Of a stretch of 64,000 bases of DNA, positions 11,378 to 22,092 are shown one piece after another. The DNA comes from Oscheius sp. JU75 (taxonomy: Eukaryota > Nematoda > Chromadorea > Rhabditida > Rhabditidae), in the NCBI GenBank assembly GCA_037178855.1, contig JASJZC010000001.1:4340001-4404000 (forward strand), written 5' to 3'. The notes under the pieces were generated by a model. It saw only the letters and a list, made by a program, of their open reading frames with translations. It ran no database searches and was not told the origin of the DNA. The stretch's first letter is position 1, and each line of letters begins with the position of its first letter. The translations under genes were made by a program, and so were the position numbers.

Positions 11378-14345
11378 ATGCTGCCCGCTGTTGCTGCGGA
11401 CTTTTCTCCCTGTCCGTCGCCGGCCTCCTTCATCAAGCCTTTGACTCCTGGAGGCATCATCAAGGTAGTCCTTTATTCTATAAAAAAAATATCTATAGTA
11501 TTATCTATCATAGTGGCTAGACTCTAGTCTCTTAGCTTGTTTTCGCACCTGGTCCATCCTTGTTTGTCTCTCTCGCTCCGGTCTTGTGATTCTTTCTCTT
11601 CCCTCTTCTGCTCATTTGCTCTCTCGCTGTGTTCGATGGAATAGGAGAAAGAATGAGGAAATTTCACAATGGAGATAGCGAACTTAGGTTAACGTAACCT
11701 TATGGAAGACCTCTGATCCGATCTTGACACGTATCGGAACATCGATTTTCACAAGAAAAAAATCTGAGCTGTTATTTCGGGATAGCAGGGATTAGTTGAC
11801 CAGTCCACGTCATTGTTTATGTGGAGGTGTCCTTTTGTTGTCGAGGCGTAACAACAGAAAATTGAGAGCGGAAGATCAATTAGATAGGGTAATGTAGAAA
11901 ATATTTAGGTTTAGTCGACATCATTCGAAGAGCACCCAGATTTAAGTTTCAATGCTTTTTCGAGTTTGAGATCACAAGACTTGAAAATGTCTTCGCAAAT
12001 CACAAAAATGCGTTCTCTCGATAAAGACCGTGCTCTAGAGTTCAGTTGACCTTCTCAGATTGGAGTTGCCATCGAACTGGGTCAGATGTTATCGCCCCTC
12101 TCTTGTCCTCTAGTTAATCAGAGAGGACGACCTCTGAAATAATGTTCACCTGTGTTAATTGCACTCTCGTCTGATTAGGCCTTTTGATTGATTCCGGAGA
12201 TTAATCGTAATCTTCTTCCTATGCTATGAATGAAATATCTTGCTAGTCTAATAACTAATATAAATCTTCCTTAAGGTGTTTTCGGGAAGTATATGATATA
12301 CAAGCAAACATGTTTGGGTAACTCTGGAATCAAACCCCGCCCCTTTTTGTTTGTAGTCGGAGCGCTAACCGATTGAGCTATGGAGGCGAAACCCGAAACT
12401 TTTCCCAAGGTGATTGAACCTTGAGGTAGGGTGCAAGAGTTACGCGTTTACTTTCTTGTAGCAAACTACAGGTTCATTTACAGCTGCGTTGGGAAAGAAT
12501 AGCTGGTATTCACTGAACCTGGGTTAATCAAAATTAGCGTCTGATTAGTCTACTTTTCAGTCTTTTGATTTCTAAGAGCTTGCGTATTATTCGGTCGAAG
12601 TTTTCACATGTCAATGATCTTTCCCAGCTACGAGAATTCTTCTCTTACAATGATATTTCAGGGCGACGCCTGTGTTGGATGTGCTTCAACTTCTTCTATT
12701 CGAGTTCATTACGGAGCTCCCAGGTTTCGTTCTTCCGCTAGATCTGGACCTCATTTTTGTTCAGCTGTCACGGCTGCAAGGCTTTTTTCCGACGGAGTGT
12801 CTACGAGGCCAGAGCCTATGCCTGCAGTGGAGATGGGTCCTGTGAGGTGGCGAACGGTGAGTGTTAATTTAGAAGTCCAAATGCCTGAACAAACATTGAC
12901 AGCTGACATACTAAATTTCAGAATCACGAAACCGATGTCGTGCCTGCCGGTTTCAAAAGTGCCTGAATGGCGGGATGAACCCGAAACATGTGAGGGAAGA
13001 GAGACAAAAAGATCGACTCAGTACAGAGACTGTCAGCGATCAGGAATTCCGTTTGGAACGCAAAATGACCTATACTCCGGCCCCGGAAAGTCAATTGACT
13101 TCGTTTCTCTGTGGTCTGGAACGACAGATGGAAATGCTGACCGATGATGACGTGAGAGGACACGATGATCTCTGTGAATGGTCTAGAGACATCAGTCTAC
13201 CGTTTGGTCTTCTCAATCCTCGTCTCGTCATCAAACGATCTCCGGTAAGCCCTTTGCTGTTAAAGTGTTATTCATAAAACAAAACTGATAGGTTAGATCG
13301 ACTCTGAAAATGCTGTTCTTTTCAGCTCACCTGGGCCTGTCAACGAGCCATGAACTCGGCCGATTTGTATAGTCAATGGTACAGAGCTTTTGTCCTTCAC
13401 GCCGACTGGGCGATGGGCATTCCCGACTTCAGAGTCTTGCCACTAAACGATCAAGTTTGACTATACAATTTGTCACTTTTAACAGAAAACGTTTAGACAC
13501 AACTCTTCAAGCAGAACTTCATGGCTTTTAGTTGGATCACGTACTCGTACAAATGTTACGAAGTCGGGATGGAAGATGTGGGCATTCCACTTGGAAACGG
13601 AGCCTACATTCCCTATAGAGACGATGATCAGCGGAATATGGAGTCCAGATGGGCAATTTCTTACGGGACTGTGTGCAAGAAACTCATTGATCTCATTGTG
13701 AAACCGATGAAAGAACTCCAGATGACATTCGAGGAGTACGTCATCCTCAAGACGATTTCACTCTTCCAGAAAGGTTTGAAACTTTTGTGCGTTAATTTAT
13801 CGAAAAAAAATAGATTGTCCGCTGTCGGAAGTCGCTCAGACGGCGTGTACCCGGGTGATGGATAAATTGCTCGAGGCTCTGGCTCTGCACATTGAGAACC
13901 GATTTCCGCATTTGACTTCAAACCAGAGAACCATGAGGGCTCTAAAGTGTACTCTCTTACTTCCCAGCTTTAATGTAAGTCATTCCGATTTTCTTTTGCC
14001 GAATTCTCTCATCCTGCCTCTCTGAACCTATCTATTTCTGACCTGGATCAGGACTACCCTGACACCTCTTATCCTCGTAAATGTCATGCCCCCGAATATG
14101 TCTCTCTCACTGACCAAACTGTCCCTCTTCCACACTACCTATTTCTTCAATCTGGTCCATTCTGACAGGAGATTACAGACAAACTATTGAACCATTGCGT
14201 AACATTTTCTTTTCAGCACATTGGTCAAATCGAAGCTGCCATGATCAACAACCTCTCGTCTGTGGATCTCTGCGAATTGAGCGGTGTCCCTATGGATATT
14301 CTGTCCATCTATGGGCCAGGTCAGAAACAGTACAACCGGTACTGA
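11378..14345 (+). CDS. Nuclear hormone receptor, HNF4-like nematode type
   Basis: A ligand-regulated transcription factor of about 419 residues in 8 exons: 11378-11464, 12662-12723, 12765-12856, 12922-13244, 13328-13454, 13497-13773, 13814-13974 and 14217-14345. The first exon gives a short N-terminus. The DNA-binding domain is split over exons 2-4: first finger CVGC ... HYGAPSCHGCKAFFRRSV with P-box CHGCKA, second finger from YACSGDGSC to CRACRFQKCLNGGMNP. The linker is acidic. The ligand-binding domain spans exons 5-8, with the signature region around MTFEEYVILKTISLF and helices 10-11 near LTSNQRTMRALKCTLLLPSF. The AF-2 helix is not obvious at the C-terminus. The spacing between the second and third Cys of finger 1 is 14 residues, where 13 is usual. 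A 1.2-kb first intron carries a tRNA-like relic. Confidence 0.92.
12316..12387 (-). repeat. tRNA-like relic (pseudo-tRNA or SINE head)
   Basis: Read on the minus strand, a good A box (TAGCTCAATCGGTTAGCG) is followed about 25 nt later by a B box-like GGTTTGATTCC. The anticodon arm and T stem do not pair, so it is unlikely to be a working tRNA. It sits in the first intron of the nuclear receptor. Confidence 0.5.
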
Positions 14346-14402
14346 TCAAATCTCGTCTTGTACTACATTGTGATATACAGAACAAAGATCATAAACATTT
14401 AA

Positions 14403-15763
14403 TTATCTCGAGTGGGAGGATTTACCCAAGGGAACGACTGTGAGACTGCCAGCAGATTGGGGTTTCCTTCTCAGAATGACTTCCTTGAAAGCTCGTCTGT
14501 ATTGGGGACTTCGCCAGTAGTACACGTAAAAATCGGCAGCCCATATTAGTTCAACTGGAAAAGCGTGATTTCTGCTAGTCTTTTTCGACCCCAAGAGAAC
14601 TTTTTGCACTTTTCTATGTTTTGCAAAGTTGTAGACCTTGATCTCTTCTACAACTTTATAGAGAATTGTTAAGCCGAGAAACGTGTTCTTATATTTGAAA
14701 ATTGTTGAAGAAACAGCACGCAACTTACCAAAAATGTTGAATGTCGTCTCGCTCACTGTGACCACTCCTTCCAGCCACGAAACTTTTCGAAAAGATCGTA
14801 TAATTACAGTCAGGACCACGAGGACTCCGTTAAGAGCAACAATGACGACAAGGGACCCAATGATGCTTATCTGTTTACGGAGCAAAGCCGAGTCCTCTTT
14901 CAGAATCTCTGAATCTGCTGAGTGAGATCAAAAGAATCCTTACTGATTCGTCGAATACGGTAATATACGACCGCATAGAAAAAGACTGTGACAATTCTAC
15001 ACCCGTTGGTATAGAGATCGAAGAAGGTTACGACGGGAAGTGGATCGAGCCAACAGAATGGCGGCATAGCCGTGTTCAGCCCCGATGACTTCACCGATCC
15101 CCACACCTGTATCTGGTTAAAGGGCTTTCAAAGGACAGACCAAGAGAGTGATAGAAATAAAGCACATGGGTGCCGACAAGCAGAAAAGATACAGCGGTGT
15201 TGAGACTCTCATGTACCAGACCGGCTTGTAGATTGACAGAAGACGGTCGACGCCTGTCACTGTCCAAAGTGTTAGCTGCTTACAACTCATCATGCGCTCT
15301 CCTTTTCACTTACATCAGCACCTTGCAGAACAAAGTAGACGAGATTGTAAGCTAAACACCATTGAGGATTCCCGTCGTGGATATTGGTGAATTGTAAGTA
15401 CTGAAAAGGGGCTTGATTGGGAAGAGGAAATAGTTCAATGAATCGGGAAGTCAAAAGATCTCTTCTGAAAACTATTCCATTCGCCCCCGCCACTTTTAAG
15501 TGACAATGTTGATATAAAAAAAAAAGATCCGAATGAACTCACCAGCGCCCAGAGATCGGTCCAAAGAAGAACAACGTTGAATAGGGATAGCATTGCCAGA
15601 ATATAGCCTACAGACCAATTCAAGTTTTTATACGGTACCTACCACATTTGAAGTGAAGATCCTTAGACTTTGTTGTCATCAGAATTAGGCAAATATTGCC
15701 GAATGTGCCCACGATGTTAAAAAATATAATGTTAGTCTTGTTGAGAATGTCGTTGAAAGACAT
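14403..15763 (-). CDS. Rhodopsin-like seven-transmembrane receptor
   Basis: A complete G-protein-coupled receptor of 303 residues in 7 exons, all phases consistent: 15643-15763, 15543-15607, 15314-15400, 15141-15278, 14944-15106, 14729-14914 and 14403-14554. TM1 has the GN motif (IVGTFGNICLILM). TM2 is YILAMLSLFNVVLLW. The conserved TM3 Cys is in PQWCLAYNL and pairs with a loop-2 Cys in PPFCWLDP. The DRY position reads VDRLLSIYKP. TM6 is IIGSLVVIVALNGVLVVL. TM7 lacks NPxxY and reads IWAADFYVYYW, followed by a helix-8-like RRAFKEVILRR. The subfamily and ligand are unknown; a neuropeptide or nematode serpentine receptor is possible. Its start follows an acceptor-like site, so a 5' UTR exon may exist. 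Confidence 0.88.
14625..14657. other. Perfect intronic stem-loop
   Basis: Arms aaagttgtaga and tctacaacttt pair perfectly over 11 bp around an 11-nt loop, within the last intron of the receptor gene on the opposite strand. Confidence 0.7.
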
Positions 15764-16720
15764 CTGGAAAAGAATGTGTAATTGACAAGGAAATGGAAAT
15801 GGAAAACATCGTAATAAGCAGAAAACACCGTAATAAGCATTTTGTCCCGCCTAATCGCGTTCTTGACTTTTATTCTCGACACTGCTATACACTTTTGACG
15901 AGAAGTGTGTTCGATAGAAAGAGTCAAAGAGAGGGCGAGGATGAGTTGGAGCAGTACATAGTGAGGATTGTAATGAGATTTCAAAGCGAACTTCGGTCAG
16001 TAACAGTACACCCCCTGATGATGAGAATGAGGCGGCAGCAGATGATGTTAGAAAAGTCCGTGTGGCAGTTTTAGTTTGTTGAGTAACAGCTCCTCCACGC
16101 TCAATTGTTTAGGTACTTGAGCAGAATGACTGATCGTTGTAACTTTGAATGTACTATAAGAAATGCTGACGGGCTAGACCACGAGGGGAGAGTCTTTTCT
16201 GCAATCACGAAGAGGAAGAAGTCCAATTACACCCTCTTTTTCCTCCTCGTGGTCGATCACTTCTTTCGATGGGGAAGCCTCACAAGCTAATATCCGCTGA
16301 CTTGAGATTCTGAATGAGTCTTCTTTTTCTGTTTCGATAGACAGAGGCAATCAGAAACATCGTTCATCGTGAAAATTATGCAAAATCTACCCAGGATGAT
16401 GAGACACTCAGTGCTAACCGTCTTTGAGTCTAGTTCAATCCTAATGCGCGGCACTCTTTCTTCGCCTATGAAACACGATGTTTTAGACGAAAAAACCCAA
16501 CTACTCAACCTAGAAGTTCTTCAAGACGACAGAAACGGAGCACAAGGCAGTCCCTAAGTCGGTAATGGTGGTTTGACAGAGGAAGGAGCGTCCAGTCCTC
16601 AACTAGGAATAATTCGACAAGCAGCAAAATGAATGAAAAATGAAAAACCGACGAAAAAGTCGACCTGACCCTAGGCACCCGCGTCCGTTTCCATTGTAAG
16701 AAGACTCTCAAGTGGAAGTG
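15764..16720. other. Intergenic stretch with one inverted repeat
   Basis: No gene is supported. Arms gaccacgagg at 16177-16186 and cctcgtggtc at 16245-16254 form a 10-bp inverted repeat with a 58-nt spacer. Confidence 0.5.
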
Positions 16721-16726
16721 CTAAGA

Positions 16727-17991
16727 ATGGTGTCGATTCCTGTCCGACCTGATGCCGATCACTCGCTGGCTTCCAAAGTACAAGTGGAAGGAATGGATTC
16801 TTGCCGATCTCATTGGTGGTTTTATGTATGCAATTCTCAATGTAGCTCAAGGCCTCGCCTACGGAATCATGGTCGGCGGGCCTCCCAACTACGGTAGGTT
16901 TTTAGGCTATCTTGGACAACGACGTGGTAATAAGTTGGGATACTAATAGACACACAGTGACCGATATGCTCACTAGAAAAATTATAACCGAGTTGCTAGA
17001 CCGATCGAATCAAACTGACATGGAGAATATAGCAAGAGGGAAAAGACTAGTTTAATAACCGTATACGGAACGGATGATACTGTACAGATATTCCAAAAGG
17101 ACCTTGCAAAAGCATCTTGCAGTTCTGATAACTGGCATCTTTGGCCCCCTGATCTATGCCCTGCTCGGCACATTGCGTCACACATCTTCCAGCTCCTTTG
17201 GCATAGTCTCTCTGATGGTCGGCAGTGCTGTGTAGAAGTATGTCGGCGGCGCGATGAACCTCAGTCTCAACGGGACGATAACGGATGTGACCGAGGTCTG
17301 CTGCCGGGATCAACCAGAAAGACTGCCAGCCGAAGCTGTCCAAGCGGCTATCCCGATGACACTGCTCGTCGGAGTCTTCCAAATCGTCTTTGTCCTACTC
17401 GACAGCTGGCCGTCTAGCTGAGTGACCAACTTGTCCAAGGTCTGACATCTGGAGCAGTTGTGCACGTACTGACTTCTCAGATAAGATCGATGACCGGTGC
17501 TCGAGATCTGCCGCCAACCAACGAAAAAGTCTACCTATATTCTATCTCTGCTTCGGATAGCATGTAGCTTTCTTGTCTTTTGCTGTCCAACAAGCCGATT
17601 TGCAGAACGGACGGGTCATTGGGGTCACCTTTGCACTCTTGTCCGTGGTCTTCCAGACTCAATGGTATGTCTTTCTCTTTACCCTTAGGTTACTTTGCAA
17701 AACGTTACTTGGCTGATACAACCCTTTTGTAGTAAAATTGGCTTTTCCGCATCTCCGCTCTACTTTGCCAACGCCGAGACGTTCATCTCGAAGATGTACT
17801 CGGCCTGTGGAGTCAATCCAATTCAGGTGAAGACGTCGATGCAGGAAAATCTGGATGTCCAGAAGACAATGGTCGTCCCGATTGAGTTCGGCTCAGGATT
17901 TGAGCAACAGGGAACAGAAAGCGCTCTGGATCTCACGGCATCGACGACAGCAATCGAACTGACGGAGCTTTGGGTAAAGATGGTGAATTAG
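16727..17991 (+). pseudogene. SLC26-type anion transporter pseudogene
   Basis: Fragments match the SulP/SLC26 family in order: the N-terminal segment TRWLPKYKWKEWILADLIGG with GLAYGIM, the TM block GPLIYALLGTLRHTSSSSFG with SLMVGSAV, then VIGVTFALLSVVFQTQW, and the STAS-entry block ASPLYFANAETFISKMY. In the second block an in-frame TAG at 17233-17235 replaces an expected codon after VGSAV, and an in-frame TGA follows at 17419-17421. The large middle TM region is shortened and the segment before the STAS block is also broken. An intact copy elsewhere is likely. The gene may still be transcribed, but it cannot encode a full transporter. SLC26 proteins exchange chloride, sulfate, bicarbonate and related anions. 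Confidence 0.8.
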
Positions 17992-18182
17992 CCACTTGCG
18001 ATCAAGAGAGCCAGGACAGCATGGACAAGACGCAATAGACTTTAACTACACAGCAAGTGAAACAATAATAAAACTTCAGAATGTTGCCTCTCTTCCTCTC
18101 TCTCTCTCGCCTTGAGTGCATATTACACAGTGTTTGCTTATTGATTTCCCGCCTTTTGAATTCCCTCTATCCATGTTCCTCG

Positions 18183-20187
18183 ATGAGCGTCGATGAAAAA
18201 CTCCCTATTGAAGTATTTGAAAACACCGGCAATGTCCACGTTGATCACTGCTCTCGATGTCATTTGTCCGTCTGTCCTTTTGTCGACGGGTTCGGCTGTC
18301 CAGTTCGTTTATTTTCTAATGTGAGAAGAGCAGAAATTCAGATTGACAATTGTCCCCAGTGTGGAATGAAGATGCACGCGTGTAAAGTGCAAGAGCATCT
18401 GGAGGAAATTTGCTCTAAGGTTAGATAATTTGAAAAAGGGAAACCAATATGAAGTAGTGCCGCAGTTTGAACCAATTTTCTGTATTAAGACTCGTATTCC
18501 ATGCATAAACTCAACCAATGGATGTTTCCATAGCGTCCGACGATCGCGTCTCCAGCAGCATCTATTGAACTGTCCGGCAAACGTAGTCGTTTGTACCAGG
18601 TAAGATAACCATGCATCCAATACAAAATATTCCAGGGAGTGGGCCAGAAAGACTATCTCTGATGAAGCCAAGCTCCAGTTGAAGGCAATGGCTAAGGGAG
18701 TCGTACCCACAACTGACACTCTCATTCCGGACGATCAATTGGACTTGGCTGCGGCTTATTCCGATCAGGTTTCTTTTTTTCTTTGGCCATAAAACTCTAT
18801 TCAGCGGATCCTCTTGGAGAGCTATCAGTACCGAAGACGGCATCGCGTGGCTCAACGAGATATGCAACATAAAGCACACCCTTTGGTTCCGTTGAGAGCA
18901 GTATATGATTCTCGTGGTGCTCTTACCGCCTCTGGAAATCACGATACTGCCGGGGATTCGAGTGAAGAAGAAAGGGAAGCCAAGGCAGCGAAGATGAGGT
19001 CGAAGAAGGCCATGTTTGCCAACTGCTACATGTGTCAGGTATGGTTTTCCTAGCATGTTTGGTATCGTTTTGGAGCCCCTTTCGAAAAAAAAAATTGTTT
19101 GAGAGCTTTTCCGGAGCAGTGCAGGTGATGCAGTAGAAATCTCGTGTCGCGGACAACTTTGAATTGCGGCGCTCCCAATCCACCAAATTGTGCCCGTATT
19201 CTTACGAGAAGAACCTTTTTTCTTCACGAACGCTAACAACAAAACTTTAGGTGGATCCCTCATCCCAGCATCTACACACACTCGGCAATGAAAATACTAA
19301 GTATAAAGTGGGTCCAAGTCAGATAGCAACCAATATTCTCATTTAGCTCGGTCGCCCAGTGAAGAAATGGCCGAAACCGGAAGACAAGTTCCATTCCGAC
19401 CACAATCTTATGGTTTTGTGTTTTGATTTAGTTTTCATTGATCTTCTTCAGATAGACTTTAGCCCTGTGACCACCTGCGAGGATAAACACTTGCTTTTCA
19501 GAAAAACCTTGTACATTAGACGCTGTCTGCGTGTCTTTCATCGCCGTGAAATCGGCGATCATGAGTTGTCTCAGGTTTTCTTTAGAGTCACAAACTTTTA
19601 AGCAAAAGTTTCAGCATCAAACGGGTATCGACTACGTGGACCAGATGGTAGTGAGGTGTCCCAACTGGGAGAGGGGCTGCGATTACTGTACTAGTAGGCT
19701 GAGGCCGGTCGAAGGGAAGATTAGATTCTTGAACGAACTGGACAGTGTTGTTCATTGTCCTGAAACTGAGGAATCTGCATCAAAGACGTCTCTGACGGAT
19801 CAGCCACCATGGGTCATTCAGAAGGTAAGCTACCACAAAGAAGAACCGTCCTCTCCAGATAGCCAAATATCTGCCTGGGTCGTCTCTTTATTCTCTTTTC
19901 TTGGCTTCGAAGGTCCTCCGGGCAATTCTCTTCGTTGCCACAGAAGAACAGCAATTGGTCGAAGTCAGATGGAAAAAGACTACAGATGGATGGATCAAAG
20001 ATGGCTTGGCAAGCATTTGAATACGGTATTTTTAACATTCATTCAGAGATACGTCTTTTCAACGGGAGATCAACCGGTCAAGATGAAATGGGAGCCAGCT
20101 GGAGGAATGTGCACTCACTTGTCTGTCTGCCAGTTCGGACAGAAGAAGGAATATTCCGAGCAGCGTGTTCTTGTACTACCGGTCTAA
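18183..20187 (+). CDS. FBXO30/FBXO40-like TRAF-type zinc-finger protein
   Basis: The protein resembles the FBXO30/40 family of substrate receptors for SCF ubiquitin ligases. The start ATG lies at 18183. Exon 1 has the Cys/His cluster CSRCHLSVCPFVDGFGCPV and CPQCGMKMHACKVQEH. The next exon carries a TRAF-type finger with CINSTNGCFHSVRRSRLQQH and NCPANVVVC. The conserved helical segment LDLAAAYSDQRIL follows, aligned with the LDMALALQDQRML-like stretch of the vertebrate protein. Later parts keep the CPNWERGCDY motif and a tryptophan-rich tail (VEVRWKKTTDGW). The terminal F-box was not found in any frame I tried, so either its exon is badly diverged or I have mis-spliced it. The exon structure after 19,830 and the exact stop are uncertain. 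Confidence 0.72.
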
Positions 20188-22092
20188 TGAAAGCTATCTT
20201 CGGTATCTGATTCGCAATTCTCGCCGAACACGTCCTCGTCATCATTGACAATCTCTCCAAAATGTGACAGGTCTTCTTCCACTGCTGGTTTCTCTTCAGA
20301 GCGAGTTTCAGTCATGGACTCTTCAATATCATCCTCATCGACCAGGGCATATTCTAAAAAACAGTATCTAGTTTTGTCGGAATATAATTGGATATTAGCC
20401 ATTGTTGAACAAAAAAAAAAAAATTACCATCGTTGTCCAAACCATCTACAGTTTGTTCGGGTTGGTTAGAAACTGGGAATCCTGCAGCCGGGTTATCAAC
20501 TATTTTGTCTAAAAAAGACTTTTTGTTGTCTGTAAGAGTACAAACCTTTTCTCAACTCCTTCTTCTCCAACTCCTTTAAATTTTCTTTTGATCTTCTTTT
20601 TGTTCCGCTTCTCTTGCAGCCCCGGTTTTCATTTTCAAATTTATCTAGTTCTTCTGACCTTCTTCTGTAATTTTCTCTCGAAATCCTCTTCTCTTCTTCT
20701 GCTCGGTTGGACTCATGTTGACGTTTTGGTGGGGGTTCATATCTCGAAGAGGGATGAGTTCTCTTGCTTTCTCTTCGAGAAATTACTTTGCTTCTGCTAC
20801 ACAATGTGTCGTCTTCGGCATCTTCTTTTCTTCTCTGAAATCTTAACATTGAAGAACTGCTTTGCTATGACCGAGTTAGTCAAAGCCAGGTGGAATAGCT
20901 ATACCACGTACCATATCAGAAATTGTCAAAACTTTCAAGATTTATGGGAGCATTCTAGATATTCAAACTCACCTTATCTTTTCTTGTCCTTCCGTTGTCA
21001 GTTTCAGTTCTCGTCTTCTCTACAATCTTTCTTCCTCTCTTCAGTTGACTGTCTTCTTCTCGTCTCTGACTCATTCCTCCCGTCTCTCTTTTATCCCATC
21101 TCTCTGTCTGAACAGAACTTCTCGACGAACTTGGGCCATATTCCGAGTCTTGTACTCGTTGCTTCTTCCTTGGACTATTTCGAGGTTCTGTTCTCTCGAC
21201 TCTCTCCGGTTCTCTAGCTATCTTCTTCGCCTCCTGCGAATCCATAAACTGAACAGAAAAAAACGACTCTCACCTCGACAAGTTTGGACAGTTTTGAGCC
21301 GGATTCTGCTAATGACTTCGGGGGAATTTTGACAGTAGGAGCCAGAACGGGAATACCGTTCTTGTCAGCTTCCAATTGACTGGCTTCCATGAACCAGAAG
21401 AGATTTTCCTTGGATTCGAAGGTGAGCTCGAGAGCGAAACGGGATGGGTATGCCTTGATAAATGTGGGCAGAAAGCGATTCACTTTCTTCTTATGACAAT
21501 GGTCACACGAGGGACAGCGGACAATGTAGTCAGACTCCGCTCTGAACAAAATCTTTCAATTTCAAGATCTTTCTCAGCATGTTTTGTCTCATTTCGCTGC
21601 TTTTGAGCTTGAAAAAACGGTGGAAACACATCCCCAGGCAAACTCTGTCACAACAAACTGGAATTACTGTGCTGCCCAAAAGCCATTTTATGTGTTAAAA
21701 AGGCATCAACTGAGAGCTTTTTTTATTATTTGAACTCACTGTCTCTGTAATTTCTGATTCTGTTCCTTCAGCTCTCCTATCTGTCTTCTAGCCGTGATGA
21801 TCAATCGTCTCATGTTTTCCGTGTATTTCTGGATTTTATCCGAATCGACAGCGGTCATGGCCTGAGAAAATGTTAGTAAACTGTATAGAAACACTTACCT
21901 TGGCCACTGAACGCATATTGGGGAGAGGGACGTCTTTGGAGAGTTCAACACTGCTAACCGGGGACTCTTTCTTGGAGATGGAACTGGTAATTTGAGCTGT
22001 TCTTTGTAAGTCTAGACACACTTTTACTTACATTTACCAATATCGTCCTCTATCCATTCCATAAGGATTCCATCGACCGAATTCTCGTCCAT
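20184..22092 (-). CDS. Unrecognised charged protein with CxxCxxCH motif
   Basis: I do not recognise this gene. The likely start is at 22092 (MDENSVDGILMEWIEDDI). A Ser-rich exon follows, then a coiled-coil exon (KIQKYTENMRRLIITARRQI), then a globular exon at about 21290-21556 with a CPSCDHCHKKK metal-binding-like motif and an aromatic block (FESKENLFWFMEASQ). After that come two highly charged Arg/Glu/Ser-rich exons and an acidic tail ending in DTEDSFH at 20184. The RS-like and acidic parts suggest a nuclear protein, but this is inference. The first intron would be only about 26 nt if the phase is right. It is divergent from listerin and convergent with the FBXO30-like gene. Confidence 0.6.

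Noticed and set aside
12316..12387. Functional tRNA gene
   Set aside because: The A and B boxes are present, but the anticodon and T stems do not pair and the acceptor has no partner.
20588..21217. 209-residue Phe/Ser/Leu-rich open frame on the plus strand, membrane-protein-like
   Set aside because: It is the reverse complement of the Arg/Glu-rich exons of the minus-strand gene. Charged codons read backwards give hydrophobic runs.
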